Shown: positions 12,161 through 23,112 of the stretch, piece after piece
Layout of the letters: every line of letters begins with the position of its first letter
Position numbering within the stretch: position 1 is the stretch's first letter
Source: Flammulina velutipes
Taxonomy: Eukaryota > Basidiomycota > Agaricomycetes > Agaricales > Physalacriaceae
DNA length: 64,000 nucleotides
Reading direction: 5' to 3'
NCBI GenBank assembly: GCA_011800155.1
Contig: CM022368.1
Span: 1-64,000 of the forward strand
The notes under the pieces: generated by a model
Database searches by the model: none
What the model saw: the letters and a program-made list of their open reading frames with translations, nothing else
Told to the model about the DNA's origin: nothing
Position numbers and translations under genes: made by a program

Positions 12161-12339
12161 CCGCTGTCCTTGACATTTTCTTTTCTTGTTTTCAGTCTTG
12201 GACTTTTTACTTTCATTTTGTCCCGTCAACCCCAAACCTACTACTTACTTCATATTCATTCATGAGGGAGTATTAGTTGAGTTCTGAAAGTACTTCCAGC
12301 CAACAAAAAACCCCTTCTCGTCCAATGAGTGCTAGCTCT

Positions 12340-13065
12340 TCCATTGATTTTGATCACTGAAACCACTATGTGGGATACACGCCATTTTGAGGCACTGGGA
12401 CCAGTCCTGCAAATCACTTGTCTGTGTATCCATCTTTCTTCAGCATCAGACTTAATGTTCTTGGACCTTCTCACAAGCTCCAAGACGCCCTTCCCGAACC
12501 TCGAGGAGATCGTGTTCGTAGATGATCGCCTCCCGATGTGTCGTCCCCAGCGTCTTGCCGTGCTTTTGGATCGATACAAAGCTAAACTATGCATCCTAGA
12601 GCTGCATGGTGTTGACTCGAAAAACGAGACTAAGTCTCCCCAATCTTGTGACCTCAGTTCTCTGACCATGATACCTCCATGCGGCGCCCGTTCTCACATT
12701 GCCCTCAACTTTGTAGTAATTCACGTTCAAGCTCGGAAACATCACGTCAATAAACTTTTGCAATGCCCTGTCTTTGTCTTCCTCCACTCTGAGGAGGGTG
12801 GGTATCAATTTACAGAGTACCTTCTTCATGGGTCGTTCACCGGATATGGCCGCTTTGGACAATGTGCTCGTAGGTATGCTGGGGTTGGAGCAGTTGGATC
12901 TGAATGTGTGGTTGCACCTGAGGAAGAGCGTTGAAGAGGGATTTCCCAGATGTCTTGGGAAGCACGCGACTGACCGTCGTCTGGCATGTCGACTCGGAGG
13001 AGACGACAGCTCGCTCGTGGTACTCGGACTTGAAGGGACGCGTCGCGACGGATGAGATTATATGA
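12340..13065 (+). pseudogene. Second F-box/LRR-like remnant, arm 1 copy
   Basis: Plus-strand segments with leucine-rich character follow one another in changing frames. FPNLEEIVFVDDRLPM is near 12500, then ALDNVLVGMLGLEQLDLNVW near 12870, then after another frame change RDFPDVLGSTRLTVVWH near 12950, ending in TGA 13063-13065. The closing segment resembles the end of fungal F-box/LRR proteins. No F-box start is present. It may be the remains of a tandem paralogue of the preceding pseudogene. Long minus-strand frames here are shadows. Confidence 0.45.
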
Positions 13066-13483
13066 TTCTCCAGCAAAATAAAATATTTGACGATCCCCTC
13101 TACTCGCCGTCATGTAAATGCACACCTAAAAGGAATGTACTATATTCAACTCTCGTCCCTCTCAACAATATTTATCATCCTTCCAAAAAATATGTTCTGT
13201 AGCTTGTAACCTATATATTTAATCAAGCTCCGACAGTTCCCTGGAACGACGTCGGGGTTCTCCGCCACCAAGTGTTAACGGGAAGGCCGAAGAAGAGGCG
13301 CCAAATTCAGTTCGCTCTCATGGTGCGCGCGATAGCGCAACGTGAGAATATTCCAGGATGTGCATCAAGAAATGACAAGCCAAAATCGGTCCAACGATAC
13401 AGTGGCGCTTATACCACACTATGGGGGCTACAGCAATTGAGGAGTTGGTATCTGCATGCGGAAATTAGGGGTGGTATACTGGT
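13066..13483. other. Arm stretch without a gene
   Basis: AT-rich to about 13240, then short frames only. Nothing supportable. Confidence 0.4.
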
Positions 13484-13800
13484 CTAGGATAGATGGCCTA
13501 AATCCTCGCCTACAGATACATTCTTCACCTCAGGAAGCCCGGAGGTTGTATCCCGAGGCTCCCGGAAACTCTAGAGCCCTGAGAGCTAGGGAGACAACCC
13601 CCCATATCCGGAAAGGTCTGGAATGCTCTGAAGCAAGGGTCCAATATCCGGAGACCTCTGGAGCGCTGGGAGCTCAGGAGTCTCTGGAGACTCTGGTGCT
13701 CCTGCTTGCTCCAGCATTCTCTAGAGATTGCCAGAGGTGAAGACCTGAGATATACATCCTATAGCTATAGCTTGACTGTATTGCACACATTGAATGATAA
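13484..13800 (+). repeat. GC-rich GAG/CTC-phrased unit A
   Basis: A low-complexity unit built of ctctgga, gggagctc and gagacct phrases. Shared words with the unit at 14813-15130 read in reverse (cctcagga, cccgaggctcc, gaagcaaggg, gagacctc) in the same order show that the two are diverged copies facing each other around the small gene at 13955-14515. Confidence 0.5.
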
Positions 13801-13954
13801 GAGGGCATAAAAACGATAGCGTTGGTCTAACTAAATACAACAGAAACTACTGTACGTCAAGAAAAAAAAGGAATTGGTGCGTCACCCGTCAATTTCCCTC
13901 AATCACTCTCTACACTTGTCAGACCACCGTTCTCTAACAGCTAGCGTTGGATGC

Positions 13955-14515
13955 TCATTTCCCTAGGCGCGCGATACGCTGCTTGTAGGTGTCCGTCAGA
14001 CAAAGTATGCCAACCTATGGACGACAATTAGCACTAATAACGTAGGCGCGCACAATAAAAACATACTTTCGGCCGGCGGGCAGAGGTCGTCTCTGCAGCT
14101 ATACGGGTTCCCGGACAACCGACAAAATCTAAGAAATATCGTTACTTGCGTGCAATATCGAAGAGGGCAAGAACGGACATACGGATAATCGTACGAGGGG
14201 CAAGAGCTACGGCGGTTCGGACAGACACATCTTTGCCAGTTAAATGTCCATCCAAGGTGCGAGTGCGCGTAAGTAGGGTAGCGGCCAGAGAGAACAACAG
14301 ATTAACGGGGGAGAATGGAGCTAGAAAAAGTCAACACTGTGCAAGGTTGTAAACGAAGGGAAAAACACACCAGGGAACCAAGAACCATAGAGGCTGAGCT
14401 CCTGCGTCATGTCAGTCAGTCCAAGACAGAGCTGGAGAGCGAGAACCCACGCACCAACGATATTCACTTCGCCCAGGCGACCTCCCTCGGCAGCGTAATA
14501 CTCATCCCAGGCCAT
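13955..14515 (-). CDS. Small unrecognised hydrophobic protein, arm 1 copy
   Basis: The ATG at 14513-14515 opens MAWDEYYAAEGGRLGEVN, followed by a hydrophobic stretch (IVGAWVLALQLCLGLT). A GTGTGT donor and a TTTTCTAG acceptor (about 50-base intron) lead to a second exon with more hydrophobic helix (NLLFSLAATLL, RTIIRMSVLALF). A further intron (GTATGT...CATAG) and a last exon ending RIARLGK at TGA 13955-13957 are plausible. The second exon alone can end at a TAA near 14143, so the C-terminus is uncertain. A small membrane protein is possible; the family is not recognised. It sits between the two inward-facing GC-rich units. Confidence 0.4.
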
Positions 14516-14812
14516 GTCGACCGAAATATGTTCCCACCTGTGCTGTTCAAGGCAGTCGCGACAGAAATTGAAGAAGAAGCTGAGAGCGAGCAGTCGATAG
14601 AAAGGCTGAAGGCAGGGAGATGTTGGGGAGAGAGAAAACGAAGGCACCGTTTACGTTCCGTTTTGACGCGACGACCATGTGATCAATCGGAACGGACTTT
14701 GAAATCGACTTGTCAAATTTCTGTTCAGTTCAAGACGTGGTCAAGGCATCTACGACCACGAAATAAATCTAAAGCAAACTGACACATTTTACGCCTTTTG
14801 AGGATACCAATG

Positions 14813-15130
14813 TCATTGTATTGGAACATAATCATACAGATACACATCATATAGCAAGGAATGGTGATCCGGCCAGCTCTGACTCCCGGAGGTGAAGGAG
14901 ACAGAGAGTCTCTGGATGTCCTGGCGCGAGCTCTGGAGGTCTCCCAGAGCTCCCAGAGCTTTGTGCCCTTGCTTCGGAGACTCTAAACTGTTCCGGATCA
15001 ATGCCCTGAGTAACGGAGCCTCGGGAGCTATTCTGAGCCCACAGCCACGATCTGGACCAAAATAGGGTTTCCTGAGGCAATATACACGTCCAATGAACGT
15101 CGAGGAGCGTGCATCATAGCAATAGTACAA
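14813..15130 (-). repeat. GC-rich GAG/CTC-phrased unit B, inverted relative to unit A
   Basis: See unit A for shared words. Its outer end lies about 107 bases from the inner border of the arm (15237). Confidence 0.5.
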
Positions 15131-15237
15131 AAAGTATTCGTGATCTAGGTCTCATAGCAAAGAGAGTAGAAGGATGGAAAGCCGAAGGAGGAATAAAGGT
15201 ACGAAAACAAATAGTGTAGGGCCCTCAAGGCAAAGAA

Positions 15238-16025
15238 ACACAGACGCCTCGCCAATCTGGTCGTTAGACTACTAACCAGTAGGAAACTGGCGCTAGTCTA
15301 CACCTCTCTTGGTTGCGGTAATGGAACACGTCCACGTAGCGATGCATCCGCGAAGATATTTGTAGGGGCAATAGTTGTACATTCGGCTTAGATATGGTCT
15401 ACGGACTACAAGTCGTATCTACTAGCGGTTAGAAATTAAAACGTTCAGCACGTTCAACTCGTCGACATGTCCCCCTTACAGCGTTTCCTTCGATCAGTCG
15501 GCAATTTTGCTCATTCGGTTCAAGGATTCAAACGTCTATTGAAGCGTCCTCTGTTCGTTCTCGGCGCTCGACGCCCAGTCCAACAATCAAGCCCAACTTC
15601 CTGGTGCTCGTACCCTTGCATTATCGCAGTACTAAGTTCCCTTCCTTCGTTCTCCTTCGTTCTTCCAGGCGCACCAAAGGCTTCGCGTAGACTTTGCGTG
15701 TTTTGCCTCAGAGGATACAAAAATATCCAGCACTAGTCGTTGTGTCGTCGTAGCTGAGTAGAGAATCCTGGCTCTCTCGTGTGATAGTAGAGAGCGGTTG
15801 TCATTCTCAAGGGTGGCAAAAACGGCGTCGAGGTCTACGGCGTACGCACGATGAGCAGACGGGAAAGCGGATCGGAGTGGATCGCTTTGTGTTTGTTTAC
15901 GTGCTCCCGTCATTCTTCTCTTTTGGTATCTCCGCTGAGTCGTCGATCGCGCTTCAATCCAAACGACGCCGTACGTCGTCCCCTGTTCTCGCATTGTCGT
16001 CTTGCAACATCTTGAGACTGATCAC
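15238..16025. other. First interior stretch after arm 1
   Basis: Overlapping frames of 60-120 codons without domains. It probably contains the promoter of the OrsD-like gene. No target-site duplication or terminal motif could be recognised at the border. Confidence 0.4.
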
Positions 16026-19000
16026 ATGCCACCTACAAACTCGTGAGTTCTAAGGGTTCTTCTTCGGTCTGTCCTCATTGTGTCCAGCTGCCTCATAGTC
16101 GATTGTCCATCCCCGTTCTATCCGGGATTTGTATCGTCCCACAACAAGGACTATCATAGTGAGAGCTATATTACTGTGGCGTACAGTGAGCAAGAATGTC
16201 GTCATCCATTTCAATAAACTAAATCTTGGTCCCTCTTTGACAGACGACACCAGTGTAAAGGTTTATAGAGACAAGCTCACCAAGACATTTTTATGCCCCT
16301 GCGGGAGTCCTGCACATAGCAGGCATAGCAGAAACGCTTTCAGGCAACTCTTTGTGAAGTGGGCCAGGGATGGACACCCTGAACCAAATTCCTACGACGA
16401 TTCAGAGCTTGAGCCGGAGCTCGACAACATACCGCCCCCTATTGAGGGACCTCCCGCTGAAATCTTCCAAGTCGCACCGATAGACGGCGCTATTCCATCA
16501 GATCCAGAGGACGCTGAGCTTGATCCTGTCGCTCCATCTCCCCCCACCGAGGCAGCTCATCTACCGCAAACGGAGGATGACGAAGGTGACCTATTTCCGT
16601 CCCCGTACCAAGAGGATGAGGAAGTCTCCCAATCTGATGATGAGGATGTGCAGGCTCCTTTGCAGCCTACCGACGACTATTTGACTTCAATCCGATCTCT
16701 CTTGCTGCGGAGACATATGATTCGAGTGGACGATACATACAAAGTTGCCATATGTCTGGACTGCAGAGCCATCATCTTTCTCTCCCGTGTACATTCCCAT
16801 CGCAAGAAATCTCACGATGATTTTTATCGCGAACCGTCCTCGGAACCCCTACCCTCCAAGAGACGTCTAGAGTCCATGCTTCAGGCTCTAGGCGTACGAC
16901 ACCCTCCATCCTTCCCTTCTCGCGCTATTCCACCCATCCTCGGCGTCAAAATTATTCACAAAGGAGCAAAATGTGGAGAGGACGACTGCTCCGATCCCGA
17001 CACAGTGTATCGCAGCAGAGATGCTTGCTTGAAACACTTTAGGGCACACCATGCGGTAGGACGGAAAGCTCGCAAGGTCATTGAAGTGGCCTGTCATCAA
17101 GTAGGATTGTTCTTGAATGATACATACTACGTGGAAGTTGATGTGGACGCCGAATATCGTCCGAAAGGATTAGCGGCTGCAGTTCTCGATGCACAGGGGT
17201 TCCAGTCATCAGTCGATTCTCCTGACGGGACTAGCGCCATGGAAAATCAAAGCACAGCAACCAATGCGCGCTTCTCCAATTTTATCCTCATTCACTGTGG
17301 CTGGGATGGTTTGGTGCACGACAACGTCGATCTTTGTGCACTCCGCGCGACCACGTATGCTCCAGAAGCCGGCTCCGAGCCGGGTCTTTACGGTATGCAG
17401 GAGATTTGTAGGCAATACTACCATCGCATCGCAGAGGAGATAGAACGCGGATCTTTACCGACGATAGTGCTAAGGTATATCAATTCCTCGCTGCCCAGGT
17501 ATGTCCTCCTGCCTGAGAATCAAGACACATCGCTCACCTGAAAAAGACTAGGAATTAACAAGGTGGGATTCAGCGCGCCTTCGGTCTCCACCGTTGACAT
17601 ATATGCAAACTACATGGGCCTCTTCGTCTGCTTTATGTGTCGTCACACCGATGCCCCGGTGGAAAACTTCCCTCTATCTGTTCATCGCCTTCTCCGACAG
17701 GCTCTCAAGGGATTACGTTCAGCGCTACTGTCCAATAATCCGGCTAATCCAAACGCCAGCATCAACGCTTTTCACAACGCAGTGTGGACACTGCTTAGCT
17801 GTCCCAGCAGCGACGACGAGACGCTGGAAAGCCTTAGCCCTGTTAATCCGTTCCTGCTTGTCAGTCATTTCCGAGATGACCAAGGGGCTTTGCAACCCGT
17901 CCGCCGTTTTCCCTCCAGCATCTCCATGCTCCGCTGGTGTTTTCGAGCCACAGCGACTCACCAAATACTCATATCCATGAAAAACCTCGGAGACGCTCTC
18001 AAGTAAACTCCTTATCACGCCACTTTTCCTAGTGCTAACCTTCCGACAGGGTCTACAAAGATGTAGTCGAGCCCTTCCTAACAGATGGCCAACACACGCT
18101 GTACAGCGTGCTCTCTCAGAAGCAGCATATCCTGACCAATCTGACCAATCAGCAGCCTCCTCTGAGTCGATTTTCCCGTGACCCATCGGGCACCATTATT
18201 AACGTTGACGGGTTTCCAATTCCAGTGGCGGAGGTGATTAAGACCACACAGTCAGGATTACAGGAGATTTGGGACGCCATTTGCAGAATATCAAGAGGGG
18301 CCGATATTTCTCCCTTCCTTGTTCACGTTGACAATCGCCTCGAAGGGAAGGAACCGTTTGTCGACTCCCCGAGAAAAATATCGCCCGGGAGTTCCATCTT
18401 CTCGTTCCAAAACAACGATTTCCGCCGTTATCGCAATGTGGTCCTGAATACCCTTTGTCAAGATGAAACTTTCTTCACTCGTGTCTCCGGAAAACTGTTC
18501 CCAATATCCAGTCAGATCTTCTACGTTCACTGTGATACTAACTAAGATATTTACAGGCAGGATCTGGCAGTTTCTGAAAGAGCTAGATGAGATAGTGGCT
18601 CAGGCTTTCTTTCTTATTGTTATCGCCAGCGGAGGTGGTCCTGGTAAGTTTTTTGTTTCACCGACATGCTGCTTACATCTCAAGTGGCTAGGTAACACGG
18701 AAAATGAAAGCGTCAAACTGGCTAATACCGAGCTGGGACCACGGCAAATTTTCTTCTTTCACGGGTGGCTGGGAATACTCTCTACCAATTCGCAGAAGGG
18801 AGCCGTGATCTACACGCCTCCTAGGGCTCTCTCTCGGCTACTCCTGGTTATCTGGGGTCTCCTTTATCCCGCAGCTGCAATCCTCTCAGCAGCTGTGATA
18901 GATTACGACCCCAACGCGATCTCTCCTTATATGACCCACGCCTACGTTCAATCCGGCAAAGTCATGGATGGACTGGCATTGACATTTGCTCTCCACACTC

Positions 19001-19523
19001 ACTCGAAGCGCTCCTTCAAGAAAGCACTAGGTATCAGGGACATTCGAGGGTTTTTAAGCACTCTGTTAGAAGAGATGGTGAAAGTGTCCTTTTCTTCTGA
19101 GGATCAAATGAGTAAAAAGGAGATAGCCATTGACTTTCAAACAGGTCATTCAAGTCGTATCGCAAAAGCGCACTACGGCGTTCATATCAACGCATTGGCA
19201 GACCTTGCAGACAGTCAGATTTCCCTGTATCAGCGTGTTAGTATGCGCTGGCACTCTTTCCTTGGTCTTCTGCCTTCACATCTCTGCCACCTCGTTAGAG
19301 ATCCGGAAGCAGTGAGTACAGGTTATGGCATACCTGCAGTTTACTGATTCTGACTCAGGAAGAGCGCTACCGCCGATTGATGGATCTGTGGACAACTGTC
19401 AAACCACAACTTGACACCGAGGTTGATTTCGCCGTGGAATCGGCGTGGAAAACAGAGAAAGAATCAATGTTGATCACAGCGGGAAGATTACTAGGGAACT
19501 GTCTACTAGAGAAGCAAAAGTAA
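16026..19523 (+). CDS. OrsD/DUF3505-like zinc-finger protein with a tyrosine-recombinase-like C-terminal region
   Basis: Starting at ATG 16026, exons join in frame through seven introns of 45-58 bases, including 16043-16087, 16186-16243, about 17500-17545, 18006-18050, 18512-18557, 18643-18690 and 19314-19360. The result is a protein of about 1,050 residues ending at TAA 19521-19523. The N-terminal half has Cys/His clusters typical of OrsD (PF12013): FLCPCGSPAHSRHS, ICLDCRAIIF with H-S-H-R-K-K-S-H, and CGEDDCSDPD with KHFRAHH, separated by an acidic Pro-rich linker. The middle (IYANYMGLFVCF, NPFLLVSHFRDDQG, QWHxAT-like LRWCFRATATHQI) matches conserved DUF3505-type sequence. The C-terminal part has IRDIRGFLSTLLEE followed about 35 residues later by QTGHSSRIAKAHYG, resembling the R...GHS...Y box of tyrosine recombinases. 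The first catalytic Arg position is not apparent. Cellular role unknown; related proteins occur in repeat-rich and subtelomeric fungal DNA. It is the most intact large gene near the arm border. Confidence 0.68.
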
Positions 19524-21497
19524 ACGCCAATGACGTACTATGCCGGACGAAACGTCGATACTTGAGGACATTGGACGCATACAGTGTTATGTGACATCTC
19601 CTCCTGTATCTCAGATCGTAGATAAGTACACTATCGTGGAGTAGCAATCCTGAATGACGGACACGAGGAAAGCGCCTTGTCGGACTACATTTGGTTTTCG
19701 ATTCTTTCCATCTACGTCCACGGCATCGACGACGAGCCACTTGCAGCAAGACGTCGTTCGTTCTTCAAATCTACATATCAACATAACGGTTGAGAGACGG
19801 TATCATCGCCTCCTCAATCTCCACCCCGGCGGGCAGATTTAAGACTTCTCAGAGCGTCGTGTTGGCATCTGTGCTTCAATGACCGATCAATAACGAGTTT
19901 GAACATTGCCGTGATATACTACAGACCTCGATATCTGCTTTCTCCGAGCGCGCGGTTGCCACTGAGCAAGACGAACATGTCGCACGAGGAAGATATCTGA
20001 TAAAAGGGGTTTCAGTCTCACGTTCGAACGCCTTCAAGATCACCGACCGTGTCACTGAGACGAGTGGTGGCTTCCGTTCGTAATTGTAAGTCGTCCTTCT
20101 TGCCCCGATATCAACCCGAGCTAAAACCCGCCCATCTGAATGAAAGTCTGCTATCCAGCAGCCATGGGTATGGAATCCGTCAAATTGTCTTTGTTCCAAG
20201 CACAGATATGCACGTCTGACGACATCGTGGTTACTGTACCAGCGATCAGAGTTCTGTAAGTAAGAGAAATTGATTAGAACTGACAGAAGTGTCATCCCCT
20301 GGAGGCAGTTATAAGGGACGGTCGATCATGCATACAGCTGATCAACTTACATCGAGATTTGAGTGATAAGTTGTTCGTGTTCCTGTGCGCGTCCAGTTCG
20401 TCGTTCAAGCGTAATAAAGCGTCGAGGATAGCATTGGGCACCGAGCCTTCACTATCACAATATTAAATAGGAACAAGAACTGTTCCTTCTTCCGAATCTT
20501 GTTCTTCTCCAGAACCGCTCAATATGAGCGCGCTCTCCTCCCGATTTAGCTGCCTTTCGAAAACACTTTGCGATGCCATGAACGGGGGAAAATGGCTGCG
20601 ACCCCGCTAAGAACCAGTCCAACTCGTTACTGAAACGCTTTACTCGATACTACTTGTCCCTGTATTGCCATAATATCTGCATTGTTGCATGAGAATCGGA
20701 GAAGAATATGAAGCAAAGGACTCACCGTAAGGCAAGCTGTTGCAGGAAGGAAGTTCGTAACCTACGTCGCGGGCGCCTGCACATGGAGAGGATCCTCGTC
20801 AGACCAAGCAGACAGTCATACAGGCATACTGACAGGTGAAAGCTTCGCTCAACCATCCCGTCGCGTGGGTAGTTCGTCGTCGTTGGAAGATGTCTTTGCT
20901 CTCTCCTAGCGTCGTACGTAGCGCCATCCTCGGCAATTTTACAGGATGCTCATCGGTGTCGACGTCGGCAAATCGTATCGTGACTTGGTGGGGGAAGGAA
21001 AGGAGTCGCGTTGTTGGTCCGTGTTTACGCCCCTTCCCTCTCTGACGTCTACCGCCGCCCTCGTCATTTCGTGCAAGATCTGCGCTCGCGAATGTAACGG
21101 GTACGCGATTAGTTTGCATACCAGTTACATTAACATAAACAGAGTTCAGCATCTCATGTTCAAGACAAGCCAAGCCGACTTCCAGTTTTATCAGGCGACG
21201 TAGAAGGATGCCACTGCTAGCAACCGGGACCATGACGATACCAGGCTTCAGCCAGACCCATGCGCAAGTGCAATGTCGAACTACTGCTGCTCACGACGCA
21301 GGAGGTTAGATGATAGATAACCGTGGCATTGGGACCAACCTTTGCGTTGAGGAACTGTCGTTGAAAATCCTAGTCACTTCCTGCTTCTCTCTGGCAGCCG
21401 CCGAAATCCCACATGGTTTGTCAGATCCACCATATTCCCGACCAACCCCGCTCATAAACGCCAACAGAAACTGTCTTCCCGCTAAAGCGCCTACTGG
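19524..21497. other. Stretch without a recognisable gene
   Basis: A 139-codon minus frame at 19876-20295 (RWYSNHDVVRRAYLCLEQRQ) has mildly coding-like composition but no family signal. A 144-codon minus frame at 20799-21233 looks like a shadow. No gene can be supported. Confidence 0.35.
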
Positions 21498-23112
21498 ATG
21501 ACTCTCGACACACTATCCGATTCCGCCCTCCCACTTCTGCTATACCAAGAGGCTGCTTATCCCATGGACATGTACAACTCTTGCGACGGAAAATTCACAA
21601 TCGAAGATGAGGTACGAGACAGCCCATCCTGGTTTTCGTTCCATGTTTAATCCTCCCTAGGCCTCAGTACTCGCCTGATGCCTCAGGTCTCATTCGCAGA
21701 CGTATATCGATGTACTTTCGTTATCCGTCATATCCTCTCCACCCCTCCGGTCGACCCTTTTCGCGCATTCCCTTCGCTGCCGTGGTTTCGCGCAATCTCC
21801 TCCTCCCAAAGCATCCTCGTGCGGCGTCCCGTGCAGATAGCAACACAACGTATCATTTTATCCTTCCTCAATGTATGGCCAGATGTCCCTCTCGAAACCC
21901 TCCGCCATCTCGAAATTCACCTCACGCCAGTCGATAATCACTTTTGATCTCCCGAGCCCTCCTTGTTGACATCTTCGTCGATACGGAAAGAGTTCTTGGT
22001 GTGTCCTTTTTGGGATGCGTTGTTCGAGGATGGATTGGAAAGCAGGACTGGTTTTCCTATGAAGTGGAGGTCTCTGCTTCGCGGGAGCGACGAGGGAGAG
22101 GAGAGCAAGATGCCAGGCTTCCTCGATATCGCCAACTCCTTCTCTGAAGGCTACAGAGCTAGGCCAGCCCATCTTTATCCCAGCTGGCATGTTCGTCATA
22201 AATGTTGACGAGCGGAAAGTCAGGTATGAGACACACTCGTCCTGTTCTTCGTTCCATGCTTACTCTTTTCCCAGTGCTCACGCGTTATCTCGGTGTACTT
22301 TCGGTTATTCTTCATATTCCTCTCCACCCCGGTCGACCCGTTTCCACGCATTTTCAGCGCTCAATCCCTCCTCATTCCCGATAGATATCAAGTCCTTCCC
22401 CACGTGTTGCCGGACTCCCTACATCGTCTGATTGGTGCTGCAAGGCTTGGATTGTCCACCGTTCTCAAATCTCACAGCTAATACTCGAAGGCGTTAGGTG
22501 GAGCGAGCGAAGAAGGCCCGAGATGCCAAGGACAGAACGTATCCCATCTGGCTGCCAACGCTTCCTCGGTGACATATTCGCCAATGAGGGAAGAGTTCAC
22601 TGTCTCTCCTGGGATGACTATGTCTACAAACTCTTGGCCTCCATGACCTCAAAGTGTACCAGCTCTCCGGCATCGCCAGAGATATTGTCAGATCAATGGA
22701 GTCCTCCATGAGCCGTTCTGAACTGAAGCTGGCAGACTGGACACTCGTATCGATGCAGTTCGTCCCCTTAGCACTAGTTTGCTTACAATGACATTAAACT
22801 TGTGATTTTTAATTTTTAATTAGAAAAAGTCTCTTGGCAGAGATACCATTTCGGGTCCCCGCCACCGCCCACTATGGCTTGTATTCCATTCTGGCATATA
22901 TAGCCCTTCCTGTTATTACCAACGCTGATACCCCAATGAACCTTTCCTCCTTCTATGCCTGGGACGCTAGCCTCAACGATGTCAACAAGATCTGCAAAAC
23001 CAGAGGATATCTGGATGCCGGACGAATAATATTGCAAACGCCTGCAGATGTCTGGAGTGTAAAGTACCCGATTATACATACACCGACAGTAGAGAAAGTG
23101 AGTGTAGCCTAA
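21498..23112 (+). CDS. Unrecognised gene region containing an internal diverged duplication
   Basis: The ATG at 21498-21500 opens MTLDTLSDSALPLLLYQEAA and runs to a GTACGAG donor near 21610. Later plus-strand segments read IFIPAGMFVINVDERKVR (ending at a GTATGAG donor near 22223), LSGIARDIVRSMESSM (near 22670) and, after an AT-rich intron ending TTAATTAG at 22824, AEIPFRVPATAHYGLYSIL to a TAA at 23110-23112. The frames between are interrupted, so this may be one multi-exon gene, or the debris of two tandem copies. No known domain. Confidence 0.3.
21590..22480 (+). repeat. Diverged tandem duplication, unit of about 600 bases
   Basis: About 21605-21800 and 22210-22370 align: gaggtacgagacagcccatc with caggtatgagacacactcgt, tcgttccatg in both, and tgtactttcg(g)ttat...cctctccacccc...ggtcgaccc in both, in the same order and spacing. 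Further weaker matches pair about 21965 with about 22570 (gacat(a/c)ttcg followed by gaaagagtt/ggaagagtt). Confidence 0.6.

Larger units (their letters stand above)
7587..15237 (+). repeat. Arm 1 of a giant inverted repeat
   Basis: Read in reverse complement, this stretch matches 56324-64000 base for base apart from a handful of differences. Paired coordinates add to 71587 from 7587 to about 9500 and to about 71561 from 10500 onward. The shift comes from a 24-base length difference in a Pro/Ala-coding repeat near 9530 plus one-base differences in homopolymer runs near 10290 and 10510. The inner boundary is sharp: after 15237 the arms share nothing (arm 1 continues acacagacgc, arm 2 reads ggatgaaatc). 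The outer boundary is unknown because arm 2 reaches the window end. Confidence 0.95.

Noticed and set aside
12256..12669. 137-codon minus-strand frame opposite the second F-box-like remnant (and its mirror)
   Set aside because: The plus strand carries leucine-rich segments consistent with the neighbouring F-box-like gene; the minus frame has no family signal.
16129..17541. Taking the first ATG of the long open frame (MYRPTTRT) as the start of the OrsD-like gene
   Set aside because: Splicing from ATG 16026 through 16043-16087 and 16186-16243 gives a continuous reading leading into the conserved VKVYRDKLTKTFLCPC, while the first residues of the long frame are intron sequence.
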